A stretch of 64,000 nt of DNA from Hysterangium stoloniferum (GCA_015178975.1 WHVD01000139.1:155745-219744); one strand, 5' to 3'; counted from the first letter of the stretch, positions 43,241-55,850 are shown. The notes: generated from the sequence alone by a model not told the origin. Numbers and translations: made by a program.

Positions 43241-44520
43241 TGTGAGAGGTATGGCGAAATACACTCAGGAAATATAGTTGGATGAGCTCTTACTATATCT
43301 CCTTTATTATTTCTATTTTCTCTCTTTTATTATATCTATAATTAGTTCGATGACCTATGTATGTGGTACATCGACTCTCTTGTAGGCACACACACACCAG
43401 ACTTATGTATTCTAGCACCCGTAGTTTAGGACTCAGACACTTTTTACACCGCAACCACAACTGTGAAGGGTATGCATATATGCATAATTGGACTAAGGAA
43501 TAATAGTTGGATTATAGTACTTTATTATTTACCTTTTATTTTCTTCATTTACATTCTTTCTATATTTCGAGCATACCCTTATTTTGTAGTTCAAAGCTTT
43601 GTGTATACGTATGGGTGCTCTCGGCGCCAAACGATAGACACTTTTCACCCAGCAGACACCACCTCGTAAATGACCCAGACGTCAAATAGCGAGAGGTGTC
43701 AAGGGCAACGTCTCAACTACCTATAAAGGTAGTGTTCTCTCGCATACTAACGTACTTTGAACTCGAACCGCGAAGGTCGAGTTCCCCTCTAAGGTCTTTG
43801 CACTCGTCGACACTATAGTCGACTCGCGCTACTATCTCTTTACTTTAGATATTCAGCTTCTCGTTGATTATCTATCTTACGTCTAGCTACAAGTTGTACC
43901 ATGAAGGTCAACTCTTTCCTTCTTTCATTCTAGCCGTCAAGAGCAACTGTACAGTTGCTCTTGTGATGCATAGCGTGTCTCTTTACTAGTACTGCCAGTC
44001 TAGTAATCTACGGTATTGTACTGTACGGTCAATACCTGCTAATAGTAGTTGAATAAACACTATTCTTCGTATATTGAACGGTCAGAATCTATCGACTCTT
44101 CACAACAACTTACCCAGACACCTGTTAGTGTCCTGTAGGTTGTGATTGGTGTATCGTCTCGACTGTCACAGACAGGCTTTAGCTACTCATTCAATCTGAG
44201 TTTTGAACTGTACCAGTCGAAACTCAATCCTTATCTCAACCTGCGTGGACTACATCCACACTACTCTATTATTCGACTCTCTAACTACTCTACTTGCACT
44301 CGAGCAGTCGTTCAGAATCGCACTTAACAGTCAATTCTACTTATTCATTCTAGCTATCTACCTTACTTTAGATAGCTACTTCTCTCTACCGTATTGAACT
44401 AAGTAGTCAATACGTGTTTGGTCTGTATTAGACTTAGACAGTCAATACATCGTGGTATCGTACCTAAACGGTCGATATTCTTTGTATATAGAACGGTTAG
44501 AACTTCTACCACTCTTCACA
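43241..44520 (+). mobile_element. LTR-B with mismatched flanks, interrupted by LTR-C
   Basis: Starts TGTGAGAGGTATGGCGAAAT and ends ACTCTTCACA. Its own length is about 632 bp after removing LTR-C. The left flank is ttgag and the right flank ctaga, so it is not a simple solo LTR. The right flank and the LTR-A that follows match the expected far side of Gypsy-1 (9370-9998 is its other end), making this a recombination junction. Confidence 0.88.
43462..44104 (+). mobile_element. Solo LTR-C inside LTR-B
   Basis: 643 bp, TGTGAAGGGTATGCATATAT to ACTCTTCACA, flanked by acaac on both sides (43457-43461, 44105-44109). Confidence 0.93.
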
Positions 44521-44953
44521 CTAGATTATTCAAGGCCCAGCCCTAAGTTTATTGAATTAATCAAGTACAAGCACTCAAATAATCCAACACATATTATTTT
44601 CTCTATTAATAAATTATTTAACACCTTGTTAAATAACTATTAATAGTTACAAATAAGCATACAAGAATCCAAAGCTTTATATCAAGTCTCTGCTAAGTTA
44701 CTGTGCATATACTCAGCTTCTAGCCCCTATTCTCAAGGAATAGTTCTTTTATTTGCTAAAAGAGTCATATATTGTTTTATTGAACCTTTCAATAATCAAA
44801 ATAAGCATTGATTTGAGTTGTTTAAGCTTAATAGCGCAGCTCATTAATCTATCAGTATTTAAATTACTGGACCTTTGCTTGTTTTATTGTTGAAGCTCTG
44901 TGACACTATAGCATATATTGAGCTAACTAAGAGAAACCCCTGAATACATTACA
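44521..44953 (+). mobile_element. LTR-A 3' part only, forward
   Basis: Starts at ctagattattcaagg, exactly the point where the LTR-A at 9999-10836 is broken, and ends ATACATTACA. The following five bases, tcagc, are the complement of gctga beside the 5' part. The two pieces together make one LTR-A. Confidence 0.9.
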
Positions 44954-46616
44954 TCAGCGCTTATTCACAATGTGCAAAGAGATCACGTGATATTCACATG
45001 ACATTCAAACTCCGACAAGGACAAAATCCGATGTGAAATAATCACGCATATTCAAGGCAATATATATTTATATTATTATAATAAAATATTATTATATTTA
45101 TAACTAACTAAAAGTAAATATAATAAATATATAATAATATAAAACCAGCCACCTGGTGCTTATTACACTGCATGCGGGAAAATCATCACAATGAGTGACA
45201 GCTGTCACAACAGGTGACAGTTGTCACAAGGGCGTGCAACGGTCACAGAGGCGCACAATGGTCACAAAGGCACACAACAGTCACAAAAGCACACAACAGT
45301 CACAATGTGTGACAGTCACAAGACATGAAGGGTGTCGGTGTCATACGCATGCACAGGTGTGAGAGCATTATGTCATCATATATGCTACTACAGCAAAAAC
45401 CGGAAACTCTCTGGAACATTCCAGTGGCTTCCAATGGAACAGTAGTTAATAGGTACTAATAATAGATAGAATATTGTAGAATATTCTATAAGATTCCAGA
45501 ATATTCTATTATGCCAAGAACATTCTATAGTGTCTTAGAGTGTGCCACTGCAGCAAGCAGTTTATTCCACCCCTAGTTGGGCTGTTGGACAAATAAATAC
45601 AAACACTTAGTCACCTCTAGTTGAGCTGCTGATCTAAGCTAACTTAGGATTACCTGTCACCTCTTGTTGAGCTTCTGACAATAATCCTATCCCCTGGTCA
45701 CTCTTCTGACCAATCAGGATTCCCTGCCACCTCTTGTTGAGCTTCTGGTATTAATCCTTTATACTATAGTCATCTCTTAATTGAGTATTGATTATTAGTT
45801 TTCTTTACATTGTTATTTGTAATCTAAAACTTCAGTCACCTCTAGTTGAGTAATTTGACTGTTAATTACATTGCAAATAATCCCTCTACATTGTTATTTG
45901 TACTCTAAGACTTCAGTCACCTCTAGTTGAGTAATTTGACTGTTAATTACATTGCAAATAATCCCTCTACATTGTTATTTGTACTCTAAGACTTCAGTCA
46001 CCTCTAGTTGAGTAATTTGACTGTTTATTACATTGCAAATAATCTTTGTTCCATTGCTCATTTATTGTGAATCAGTAAAGCATATTCACATAATATCTAA
46101 AGTGTTTGAGCATCAATAAATACTGAGAATATCCTTGCAAGATCCTTAAGACTACATTAAGATCCTGATAAGTTAGTATCACAGTAGACCCTGTAGGTTA
46201 GTGTAAATAAAGCATATATTAGCCAAATAGTGTTTTATTCTATATCTAATCTTTTGACCTGTTTATAAATATTTTTACTGTTTGATAAATAGTATAAAAT
46301 ATATATAAACTAGCTAGAATCGAAGTTGAATCTAGATTCTGAATCAGTGAATTGTTATTCATATTTTAAGTACATATTTTTACAGAAAAAGGACAACCTT
46401 GCACAAGCAGCTCTCAAAACCATCTTTGTGAAGTAGGGTGCATATATTCAAGTAAACTCTTGACTTCAGGGGTTCTAAGTCTATTTAGGCTGCCACTGAT
46501 TAATATCAAATACTTAAATTATTTTACCTTGCAGTGAATTGAGTATTTGCACATTTTGATAGAGCATTGGACTCCTTTTTTGGAAAATAGTATTAAAATA
46601 AGGCTGATACATCACA
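44954..46616 (-). mobile_element. LTR-G 5' part, reverse
   Basis: The reverse complement starts TGTGATGTATCAGCC at 46616 and runs to gcgctga at 44954, where the LTR-A sits. The 3' remainder broken at the same base is 10837-11060. It contains the 81-bp minisatellite (45808-46050), a run of gtcacaa/ggcgcacaa units at 45190-45320, and short inverted tcattctagaatattc-like repeats near 45450-45540. Confidence 0.88.
45808..46050 (+). repeat. Minisatellite, three 81-bp units, in LTR-G
   Basis: Units start at 45808, 45889 and 45970 with cattgttatttgta and include cagtcacctctagttgag. Units two and three are nearly identical. The complete LTR-G (52563-52720) has about two related units, so the copy number differs between LTRs. 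Confidence 0.88.
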
Positions 46617-47887
46617 TGCACAATCCTCTAACATTCTAACATTCTAGGCCAGAAGAAGGGGTCTTTCATGAGCAGGAATAGTCTATGCCCTCCTGCGTGA
46701 GCTCCTTTGAAGGGATTATCATGTATCAGCTTTAGAATTGTGGTTGTCATATTGTTAGGAACACAGACCCGACTTTTCCAGTCCGAATCGTGAAAATACA
46801 ACAGTCCCTTTTCTCTGATAAAAAAATGTGAAGGGGTAGCTACAGCGTTTGGGGATTTTGGTTCCTTGATGTAGTAGCCTCTGAAGGTGGGGTCCTTCTG
46901 ATACCCTTCCAAGAACTCTTTTAGGAATCTTTCATTGATCCTTATGAGCAGCTGAGGGTTTAACGAAAAGAATAGCAATTCATCCACTTCATTGTCTCTG
47001 GGGAGGTTATACAAATCCCATTCAGTTTGTGAGGTGTCCTCTGGAGTTCCAATGGGTTCTACTAGTTCTCGTTGTGTGACAAAGACAGCTCTCCTTGCGG
47101 GATTATCCTCCTGTGGGTTCTCCTCAGTTCCCTTGCTGAGCGAGCTTGACATGATTGTCGGGAGATCATCTCCAGCTGGACTCACTGAGTGGGGTACTCG
47201 TGGTGGTCTAGATAGGGGATCGATGTTACTGTGTACTCGTCCAGCGTGATGTAGTATTTCGAGGCCTGGGTATGCTGCATACACTGCCCCCCATGTGGCC
47301 AGTTGTCGATTGGTGTTCTCGTATGACCTGGCCCATTGTAAAGCGGCATGGTCCGTGATGAGGAGTATGTGCTCCCCTTCCACGAATGGTTGAAAATGAA
47401 CCAGGCCTTCCTTAGCAGCTAATGCTTCCCACTCTGTGGCTGAATAGTTGTGTTCTGGTTTCTTGAAGGTATGACTCCAGTAAGCAATAATGTGCTCTAC
47501 TGTAATGCAAGTATCCTCGAATGTTTTCGTGCAGGAGTCTGTCCAAGTGATCTCGGGAACCTTGGTCTTAAAATGGGTGACAAACGTTGGCACTGGTTTT
47601 GACTGCTTTAATGCTGATTTCACTTGCATATAGATCTTCGTGTTCTTTAAATCCCATAGAGTCATTTTTTGTACTTGCTGCAGACGGCAGCCTAGGGCAA
47701 AGTCAGAGCCATCTGTGTAGAGATGGTAGGGCATTCCAATTGTGGGATGTGCTAGAACTGGAGAAGAGCTCAGGCTGCCTTGACATCATTAAAGGCTCGT
47801 TCCTGGTCTACTCCCCAAGACCACCACATGCCCTTTTTGAGTAGCAAGAAGAGTGGGATACAGTCCATGTGTAGAAGGGTATGTAGG
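46617..47887 (-). pseudogene. Gypsy-4 RNase H and integrase N-terminus (5' half of the split element)
   Basis: The minus-strand open frame 46628-47734 (368 codons) reads HLYTDGSDFALGCRLQQVQK, NYSATEWEALAAKEGL and LLITDHAALQW of RNase H. The integrase zinc region follows (HDNPFKGAHAGGHRLFLLMK, then RMLE..). It stops at the LTR-G insertion, the same integrase position at which 11061 resumes. Upstream (47735-47887) the RT thumb is out of frame and is cut by the Gypsy-3 LTR. It is one of the better kept coding pieces of the older elements. Confidence 0.88.
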
Positions 47888-48485
47888 TGTGAGAGGTATG
47901 GTGAAATATACTCAGGAAATATAGTCTGGATAAGCTCATACTATATTCCCTTTATTATTTCTACTCTCTCTATTTTATTATACACTTATAATTAGTTCGA
48001 CGACCTATGTATGTGGGACATCAACTCTTGTGGGTGCATACACGCCAGACTTATGTATTCTAGCGCCTGTAGTTAAAACTCAGACACTTTTTTACCTTGC
48101 AACCACGACTTACCCAGACACACAGTTAGTGTCCTGTAAGTCGAGATTGAGGTATCATCTCAACCGTCACAGATGGGCTTCAACTATCTACATAATCTTA
48201 GTTTCGAACTGTACCAGTCAAAACCCCATTTATATCTCAATCCACGTGGACAACATCCATGCTACTCTATCATTCAACTCTCATTACTCTCTTCTACACT
48301 CGAGCAGTCACTCGGAATCACACCTAATGGTCAATTCCTTGATTTCATTGTAGCTATCTACTCTACCTTAGATAGTTACTTCACCCAGATGTATTGAACT
48401 TAGACAGTCAATACATCTACGTGTCGTACCTAAACGGTCGATATTCTTCATATATAGAAGGTTAGAACTTCCACCACTCTTCACA
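47888..48485 (+). repeat. Gypsy-3 5' LTR (LTR-B)
   Basis: 598 bp, TGTGAGAGGTATGGTGAAAT to ACTCTTCACA, followed by tggtgatccgggctagac (48487-48504), the primer-binding site. Confidence 0.93.
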
Positions 48486-48561
48486 GTGGTGATCCGGGCT
48501 AGACCGCTCTTTCCCTATGAAGAAAACATTACTCTACAACTATTAGTTTCTAAGCATGTAA

Positions 48562-51340
48562 ATGACCACTGGCAAGAACCAAACACCAAGATCTTTGATA
48601 ACCCCAAGTAGTTCAAAACCTCATCAAAGACCTGCAAGTCTGGAACCACCCTGTAATGTCACCATGAGGAAGTCTTCGTCGACTTTTCAAAAACCAGTTC
48701 CTCCTGGAGGTTCCCCCAGAGCAGCAGCTGGACCGTCAACGGATACTCCCCCAGGTCCACATGAAGAATGTCCATCAACTGGGCAGTTGAGCACTCCTGG
48801 AGCTAATGTCGAGACTACCCATGCTCCTGAACCCGTTCTCTCATTCCTGCCTAGGCAGGTCATCCTCAAGCAATTCTTTGGGGGTCATATGGTTTACACT
48901 CAGCCCATCGACTTGCAATGGGATATGTACTACACCGATTGAATGTCCGTGGATCAGGTTACTCCCTTTGTGGAGGAGTACAATACAGATTACCCTCTTT
49001 TACTGGTGACTGTAGCAGTCTGGTTAGGTCGTTATCAGGCCATCTTATCGGCGCAGGACTTATTTACATGACCTGGAACCCTTGGGGATCTGACCTGCTC
49101 GATTCCCGAATGGTTGAGTGAGGTTACTGCTGCTATGGAAGGAGGAAGGGTGATTCTTAAGCAAGAAGTGTTCTCTTTATTCCTCAAAATGCTCCACACA
49201 CATGATGATGCGTTGCAAATCCTTCACGTCCTACTTGGTGGGGATCACATCGTGCCCAAGGTTGACTACCAGTATATATATTGTACATCCGGATGTTGGA
49301 GGAATCTCTTAACGAGGTCACTCAAAATTCATCATTTGCGTATTTTACTCTAAGGGGTCGGTTGAGATGAAATCAGAGGAGACTCAATAAGATGGTTTTG
49401 GAAGTGCTCTACCCTTATAATGACTCGATCCAAGTGCCTGATTCGCCCATCTCCACAACTAGTTCATTTGTTCGCACCCTAAATGGGTCTCCCGACACTC
49501 ATTTCCTTCATTCGCTCAATTGTCCCATTATTTTGCAAGACTTCCCGTTGGATATGAGGATGCAAGTTGCAGAATGTCTTCAGGAAAAGGGAATGGAAAT
49601 CTGCACTCCCCTCCACCAACCTCAGCCGTGTTGGCCTTTGAATACGACCGAAATTGAGAGAGAAATCTCGAAGGAACTCAGCCTGGCACCCCATCAGGGG
49701 ACTCATCACTCTCGCGTTGCATTCGAATGAATTTCAGATAATCCTAACCTCGGTGATGAACTACCCATGACTAGGAATAGATCAGTCACCAATAGGGGTT
49801 GACCATCCTTCTCTACTGCATTCACCAAGGGCATAGCTGGTCAGGTCATGTGTCGAGGATCTCTGAACCCAGATGATCACCACTATTCCCTGCCGATCTC
49901 CTCAAATCCCTTCCTGCCACCAGGAGGACCCCTAGCAGTTCATCTGGGAGCTCTAGTAGTTCAGGCTATGGAGGGAATTCAGGACGTGGGGCATCATGGT
50001 GGAGTACCTAACTCTCCTTTTCGAACTCCAATGCAGCCTCGAGCCAGTGCGCCTATCAATGACTTACCTAAGAATAAAAGGATCTCTCTGAACACTAATG
50101 ACATCAAGATAAAATGGTCTGACCTTCCCAAATATGATGGAACTCAATCCTAGGCCTTGGACTACATGATGGATATCATGAGTCTCTCGGAGATCTCAGA
50201 CTCCATGAGCACATTGTTAGGAGTCGCTCTGCCAAGGTGACTCACCAGCAATGCCAAGATCTGGTGGAGCACTTTAGACCGTGAACATTGCACTGAATTC
50301 AGTCAATCTCACGGATCGTTCCTTTGGGGTATCGTAGAGGGATTACTTGGAACTCGTTGGCGCGAGTCTTTAGCCTTAGACTGGGAAGCCATGACATTTC
50401 AACAAGTCGGCCACAATCGAGAGACACCTGTTCACTATATTCAACGAAGAATTAAGCTTTATCGATTCTTGTATGGTTTCCACCAAAATCGAAAGGATGA
50501 AACGTGCAGACTCATCGTCATGTTACCCATGGAATGGCTTTACCTTCTACAAGGACAACCCATTGATGACATCATGAGCTTACAGACTTATGCTAACAAT
50601 CTGCAAGAGGCTCTGATCAATGCTTGGGTCCAAACACATCAAGAGTGTTACCGGTTTCAGAAGCCCAGAGTCATGATCGCTGAACATGAAGAATCGGATC
50701 CCTGGCATGAAGAAGAGCACTCCAGGGGAGGCCATGTCCTTCTCGGTGAAGCCAAAGATAAAACCGCCCCTAGGAGATCCAACACGAAACAGGGTAAAAA
50801 ACACGGCAAGTTCTTTTTCGAACGAAGTGACAAGAAAAGTGTCACTAAACCCCCAAAGGAGTGCTGGATTTGCAGAAGTTTAGAGCATTTTAAGATTGAC
50901 TGCCCTCATGTGGGTAGGATGTCACACTATGTCTCTATTAACAAATGCTCCATGCAGAATCCAACTGAGGTGGAGGATCAGAGGGCTTATGAAATGGTTT
51001 ATGGATTAAGCATACAGGGACAAGTACATAACGTTGATGAGAAATCGATTTTCGTTTCTGTCTACCTTCCTCAATCAGAGGACGATGTTGTTTCAAATGC
51101 GAGTTCACCTTCAAGTGAGAATGAAGCATCGCAAGTCTATGTTTCTATATCAGACTGTGATTTCATCAAGAAAGGAAAGCAGAAGACCCAGGGTCCAATA
51201 CCCTCTATCCAGTCAGCTTATGAAAGAGGATTCAACCATCATTTATCGCAGAAGGGATCCCCTGAGTGGATACTCCAGCATTGGGATCTCAGCATTACAC
51301 ATCTATGGAGGAATGCAGAAGCCCCTAATTCTATTAAGAT
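48562..51340 (+). pseudogene. Gypsy-3 gag (broken)
   Basis: Starts MTTGKNQTPRSLITPSSSK. N-terminal region, capsid-like region and a zinc knuckle CWICRSLEHFKIDC (about 50860; the Gly after the second Cys is Arg). In-frame stops at about 48943, 49069, 49728, 49799 and 50239 are TGA where Gypsy-5 has CGA, or a related codon. The longest open piece is 50391-51446, which runs without a break into the protease site KIRLDAGADLSLIS. So gag and pol are in one frame in this copy. Confidence 0.87.
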
Positions 51341-52016
51341 CAGGCTGGACGCTGGGGCCGACCTCTCCTTAATTTCGGAGGATTTTTATAAGGAACTAGA
51401 GGACTGCCCCAAGCTCAAGCAAGGACTTAAGTTGTGCCTCGTATAGCTTACTGGTATTGCTAAAGTATTAGGATATGTCAATGTCCCCATTTATCTCGAA
51501 GACGACACTGGTATGCTCCTTAAATTTACCGCCGAAACGTACATCGTCTGAGGTATGACCATTCTGATTCTTCTCAGAGAGGACTTTCACGTGAACTATG
51601 AGATCGGGACACTACGAGACCAGCCGTTGGGCTCTAGATTGATTCTACCAGGGAGGGTGGGGTCTATCCCAGCCAGTTCCTCCATGGAGCTGCAGCCTCT
51701 AGCCTTCTCAATTAGCAAGATCCCTTTTGAGAAACTAGCTAATGACTCACCCGAATTGACTTCCAAACCAGACAAAGGGGTGCATACTGAAAGAGTCGCA
51801 CAGGCCCTCCAGGATTGCACTATAGAACCGGAATCAGCTTGATTAGTACCAATCTTTGTCAGTGATCTTGTCAGTGACCAATGGATAGTCGAGGGAGTTG
51901 TCTTGCAGAATGACGATGGGAGTATATTAGCCACTCCCACCACTGCTATCTCTAGGGAATGTGCTGCGATACCTCTCGCTAACCCCTCTCTGACACCAAG
52001 AATCATTAGACGAGGG
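51341..52016 (+). pseudogene. Gypsy-3 protease region (broken)
   Basis: Protease site LDAGADLSLISEDF (about 51350), then the ILLREDFHVNYEIGTLRDQP block, with TGA at about 51444, 51551 and 51840. It is cut after TPRIIR by LTR-G with the duplication gaggg. Confidence 0.87.
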
Positions 52017-53945
52017 TGTGATGTATTAGCCTTACTTTAATACTATTTTCCGAAAAAAGAGTCCAATGCTCTATCAAAATGTGCAAATACTCAATTCACT
52101 GCAAGGTAAAATAATCTAAGTATTTGATATTAATCAGTGGCAGCCTAAATAGACTTAGAACCCCTGAAGTCAAGAGTTTACTTGAATATATGCACCCTAC
52201 TTCGCAAAGAAGGTTTTGAGAGCTGCTTGTGCAAGCTTGTTCTTTTTCTGTGACAACAACTATTAAAATAAGAATAACAATTTACTGATTCTGAAGCTAG
52301 ATTTCACTTCAATACTAGCTAGTTTATATATATTTTATACTATTTATCAAACAGTAAAAATATTTATAAACAGGTCAAAAGATTAGATATAGAATAAAAC
52401 ACTATTTGGCTAATATATGCTTTATTTACACTAACCTACAAGGTCTACTGTGATATTAACTTATCAGGATCTTAATGTAGTCTTAGGATCTTGCAAGGAT
52501 ATTCTCAGTATTTATTTATGTGAATATGCTTTACTGATTCACAATAAATGAGCAAGGGAACAGGGATTATTTGTAATGTAATAATCAGTCAAATTACTCA
52601 ACAAGAGGTGACTGAAGTTTTAGATTACAAATAACAAGAAATGTAACAAGGATTATTTGCAATGTGATAATCAGTCAAATTACTCAATAAGAGGTGACTG
52701 AAGTCTTAAACTACAAATAACAATGTAAAGAAAACTAATAATCAGTACTCAATTAAGAGGTGACTATAGTATAAAGGATTAATACCAGAAGCTCAACAAG
52801 AGGTGGCAGGGAATCCTGATTGTAGGATTATAGTCAAATTACTCAACAAGAGGTGACTGAGAATCCTGATTGGTAGGATTATTGTCAGAAGCTCAACAAG
52901 AGGTGACAAAGGAATCCTGAGTTAACTTAGGTCAGCAGCTCAACTAGAGGTGACTAAGTGTTTGTATTTATTTGTCCAACAGCCCAACTAGGGGTGGAAT
53001 AAACTGCTTGCTGCAGTGGCACACTGATGTGGCTGATAAAATGTAGTAAAGATGATATGTTATTCAAGGCTGGAGCTGAGCTCCTTATATACATTTTGGT
53101 CTGAGACATTTAGAAGATTCTAGAAGATTGAATGATGTCATTTAGAATTTTCTAGAATTTTCTAGAGCATTGTGGAAAGTTCTAACTACTTCTAAGACAC
53201 TATAGAATGTTCTTGGCACAATGGAACATTCTGGAATCTTATAGAATATTCTACAATATTCTATCTATTATTAGTACATATTATCTACTATTCCATTGGA
53301 AGCCACTGAAATATTCCAGGGAATTTCCGGTTTTTGCTGTAGTAGCATATATGATGACATAATGCTCTCGCGCCTGTGCACACATATGTATGACACTTCA
53401 CATCTTGTGACCATTGTGCGCCTTTGTGAATGTCACACACCTCTGTGACCTTCGCGCACCTCTCACCTGTTGTGATGGCTGTCACTCATTGTGACGGCTT
53501 TTTCCCGCGCACCGTGTAATAAGCACCAGGTGGCCGGTTTTATATTATTATATAATTATTATATTTAATTTTAGCTAATTATAAATATAATATTTTATTA
53601 TAATAATATATAATATATATTTCACCTTGATAATGTGACATTGCATTTTGTCGTTGTCGGAGTTTGAAATATCATGTGAATATCACGTGATCTTTTCACG
53701 CCTTGTGTGTAAGCGCTGAGTCACCGGTGTATGACATATTAATCAAAAAAGAATAAAAGTTAGAAATTCCATAGCTTGCTCAATTTATAAGATAAAAATA
53801 CAAAATAAATTGCATAAATTCAAAATAAATCAAGGCAATATTGTACAATTTTATCATCGCGATATAATTACATTTAAATCTTATTTTTTGCAATTTGTTA
53901 GGGAGATTGGTTAAAAAATCAGAAAAAACCTAGAAATACATAACA
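52017..53945 (+). mobile_element. Solo LTR-G, complete
   Basis: 1,929 bp, TGTGATGTATTAGCC to ATACATAACA, flanked by gaggg (52012-52016, 53946-53950). It serves as the reference for the other LTR-G pieces (10837, 13746, 44954). It has internal repeats of caagaggtgac-type (52590-52960), paired words like tctagaattttctaga (53150-53240) and a run of gtgac/gtcac words (53390-53500). It is unusually long for a solo LTR, with no gene inside. Confidence 0.92.
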
Positions 53946-53950
53946 GAGGG

Positions 53951-54708
53951 GAAACCGTTGGATTAATTCATGATGCGAACAAATGGGCTCAGACACCTAG
54001 ATCGTCCTTAATCCTCAATCTTCCGGACAGCCCGCAGAGTGGGAACTTGCAGACGATTTCGATCCAGCAGGTCCTAAAACATCAGAGGTTGCCACCGCAG
54101 AAACATTTCATGTGGAGGACCTGCATAAACTGGTTAACTTAGGACCTGACATCCCTACTGACATCTCCTCCCGCTTGGAGTTGGTATTGACTAAGAACGT
54201 CCAAGCCTTTGGAGTAGATGGGTGTTTAGGACAAGTAGACATCAAAGTCACTGTCCCGTTGAAAGAAGGTGTGCAACCTGTTTCAATGTCAATGTTTACG
54301 ACCTCCCCAGCTAATAGGAAGGTCATTGATGAACAAATGGATACTTGGTTTCAACGAGGAGTAATTGAACTGCCGAAAAGTCCCTGGGGGGCACCAGCCT
54401 TTGTCGTCTATCGCAATGGGAAACTGCGAGTGGTGATTGACTATAGAAAATTGAACAGCCTAACAGTTCCTGATGAATTCCCATTGCCACACCAGTCTGA
54501 AATCATGCAAGCGCTTTCAGGATCCAAGATCTTATCTTCCTTTGACACAATAGCCAGCTTTACTCAACTTGAAATGTTAGAACAAGACAAACCGAAGACT
54601 GCCTTCAGATCCCATCGAGGACTATGGCAATTCAGGAGAATGCCCTTTGGACTTTGTAATGGACCCTCTATATTCCAAAGAGTTATGCAAACTGTACTTG
54701 CACCTTAC
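53951..54708 (+). pseudogene. Gypsy-3 RT N-terminal half
   Basis: The open frame contains EDLHKLVNLGPDIPTDISSR, RGVIELPKSPWGAPAFVVY, LRVVIDYRKLN, FTQLEMLEQDKPKTAFRSH and MPFGLCNGPSIFQRVMQTVL. It ends APY at 54708, where LTR-C is inserted after cttac. This is the same position and orientation as the LTR-C in Gypsy-1. Confidence 0.9.
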
Positions 54709-55136
54709 TGTGAAGAGTTGATATATTCTGACTGTTCAATATACGAAGTGTAGTGTTTATTCAACTACTATTAGCGGGTATTGACCATTCAGTGCAATAC
54801 CGTAGATTACTAGACTGACAGTACTAGCAAGGAGACACACTACGCATCACAAGAGCAACTGTACAGTTGTCTTGACAGCTAGAATGAGAGAATGAAAGAG
54901 TTGACCTTTACGGTACAACTCGTAGCTAGACATAAAATAGATAATCACGAGAAGCTGAATATCTAAAGTAAAAAGATGGTAGCACGAGTCGACTATAGTG
55001 TCGACGAGTGCAAAGACCTTAGAGTGGAACTCGACCTTCGCGGTTCGAGTCTAAAGTCTGTTAGTATGCAAGAAAACACTACCTTTATAGGTAGTTGAGA
55101 CGTTACCCTTGACACCTCTCGCTATTCGACGTCTGG
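54709..55136 (-). mobile_element. LTR-C, reverse, cut by Gypsy-5
   Basis: 428 bp of a reverse LTR-C starting (on its 3' side) TGTGAAGAGTTGATATA after the target cttac and stopping at tctgg, where the Gypsy-5 LTR begins. The remaining ~215 bp should lie beyond the 3' end of Gypsy-5, outside the window. Confidence 0.9.
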
Positions 55137-55774
55137 TGTGAAGGGTATGCATATATCATGATTGGACTGTGGAATAATACATATATTATAGTATTATATT
55201 ATTTAGTTCTTACTCTTTTTCCCTAACTCTCTAGATCTTCGAGCATACCCGTATTTCTTAGTTCGAAGTCTTGTGTATATCTATGGGTGCTCTCAGCGCT
55301 AAAGGGAGACAACTTTTTACCCCGCAGACACCACTTCGTAACGACTCAGACGTCGAATAACGAGAGGTGTCAAGGGTAGTATCTCAGCTACCATAAAGGT
55401 AGCATTCTCTAGTCTACTAATAGCCTTTTGAACTCGAACCGCTAAGGTCGAGTTCCGCTTTCAAGACTTTGCGCTCATCGACACCGTAGTCGACTCACGC
55501 TACTAATACTCTATCCTAGACACTCAGTCGTTAGCTGAGTATCTTTCTTATTTCTAGCTACTAGTTGTACCGTAAAAGGTCAACTCGTTATCTTACTGCT
55601 CTAAGCCGTCACGAGCAACTATACAGTTGCTCTTGAGGCATGCAGTGCGTTCTTATACTAGTACTAACAGTCTAGTAGTCTATAGTATTGTACTGACGGT
55701 CAATACTCTCTAATAGTAGTTGAATAAACACTATTCTTTGTATATAGAGCGGTCAGAATCCACCACTCTTTACA
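55137..55774 (+). repeat. Gypsy-5 5' LTR
   Basis: 638 bp, TGTGAAGGGTATGCATATA to ACTCTTTACA. The 5' part is LTR-C-like and the 3' two thirds LTR-D-like, showing that these solo LTR types belong to this element's lineage. The left flank is tctgg. Confidence 0.93.
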
Positions 55775-55775
55775 G

Positions 55776-55793
55776 TGGTGATCCGAGCCGGAC
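55776..55793 (+). promoter_or_regulatory. Gypsy-5 primer-binding site
   Basis: tggtgatccgagccggac one base after the LTR. It is conserved at the same place in the other Gypsy copies and starts with the TGG expected for pairing with a tRNA CCA end. The tRNA is not identified. Confidence 0.65.
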
Positions 55794-55850
55794 CGTTCTT
55801 TTCCTACGAGGAAAAACTTATTATTTGACTACTAAGACCTGGACACGCGA

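Larger units (their letters stand above)
47888..54708 (+). mobile_element. Gypsy-3: decayed Ty3/Gypsy chromovirus, forward, 3' part outside window
   Basis: Order: 5' LTR (47888-48485), primer site, gag, protease and RT, up to the APY motif of RT, where an LTR-C and then Gypsy-5 are inserted. A solo LTR-G (52017-53945) sits between protease and RT. The left flank gtagg lies in Gypsy-4, so Gypsy-3 is younger than Gypsy-4. It is older than Gypsy-5 by its many TGA stops and lost CG sites. Confidence 0.92.

Noticed and set aside
43241-44520. Simple solo LTR-B
   Set aside because: The 5-bp flanks ttgag and ctaga differ, and the right neighbour is one half of an LTR-A whose other half is at 9999.
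46992-47249. 85-codon plus-strand ORF
   Set aside because: Antisense shadow of the Gypsy-4 RNase H/integrase frame.
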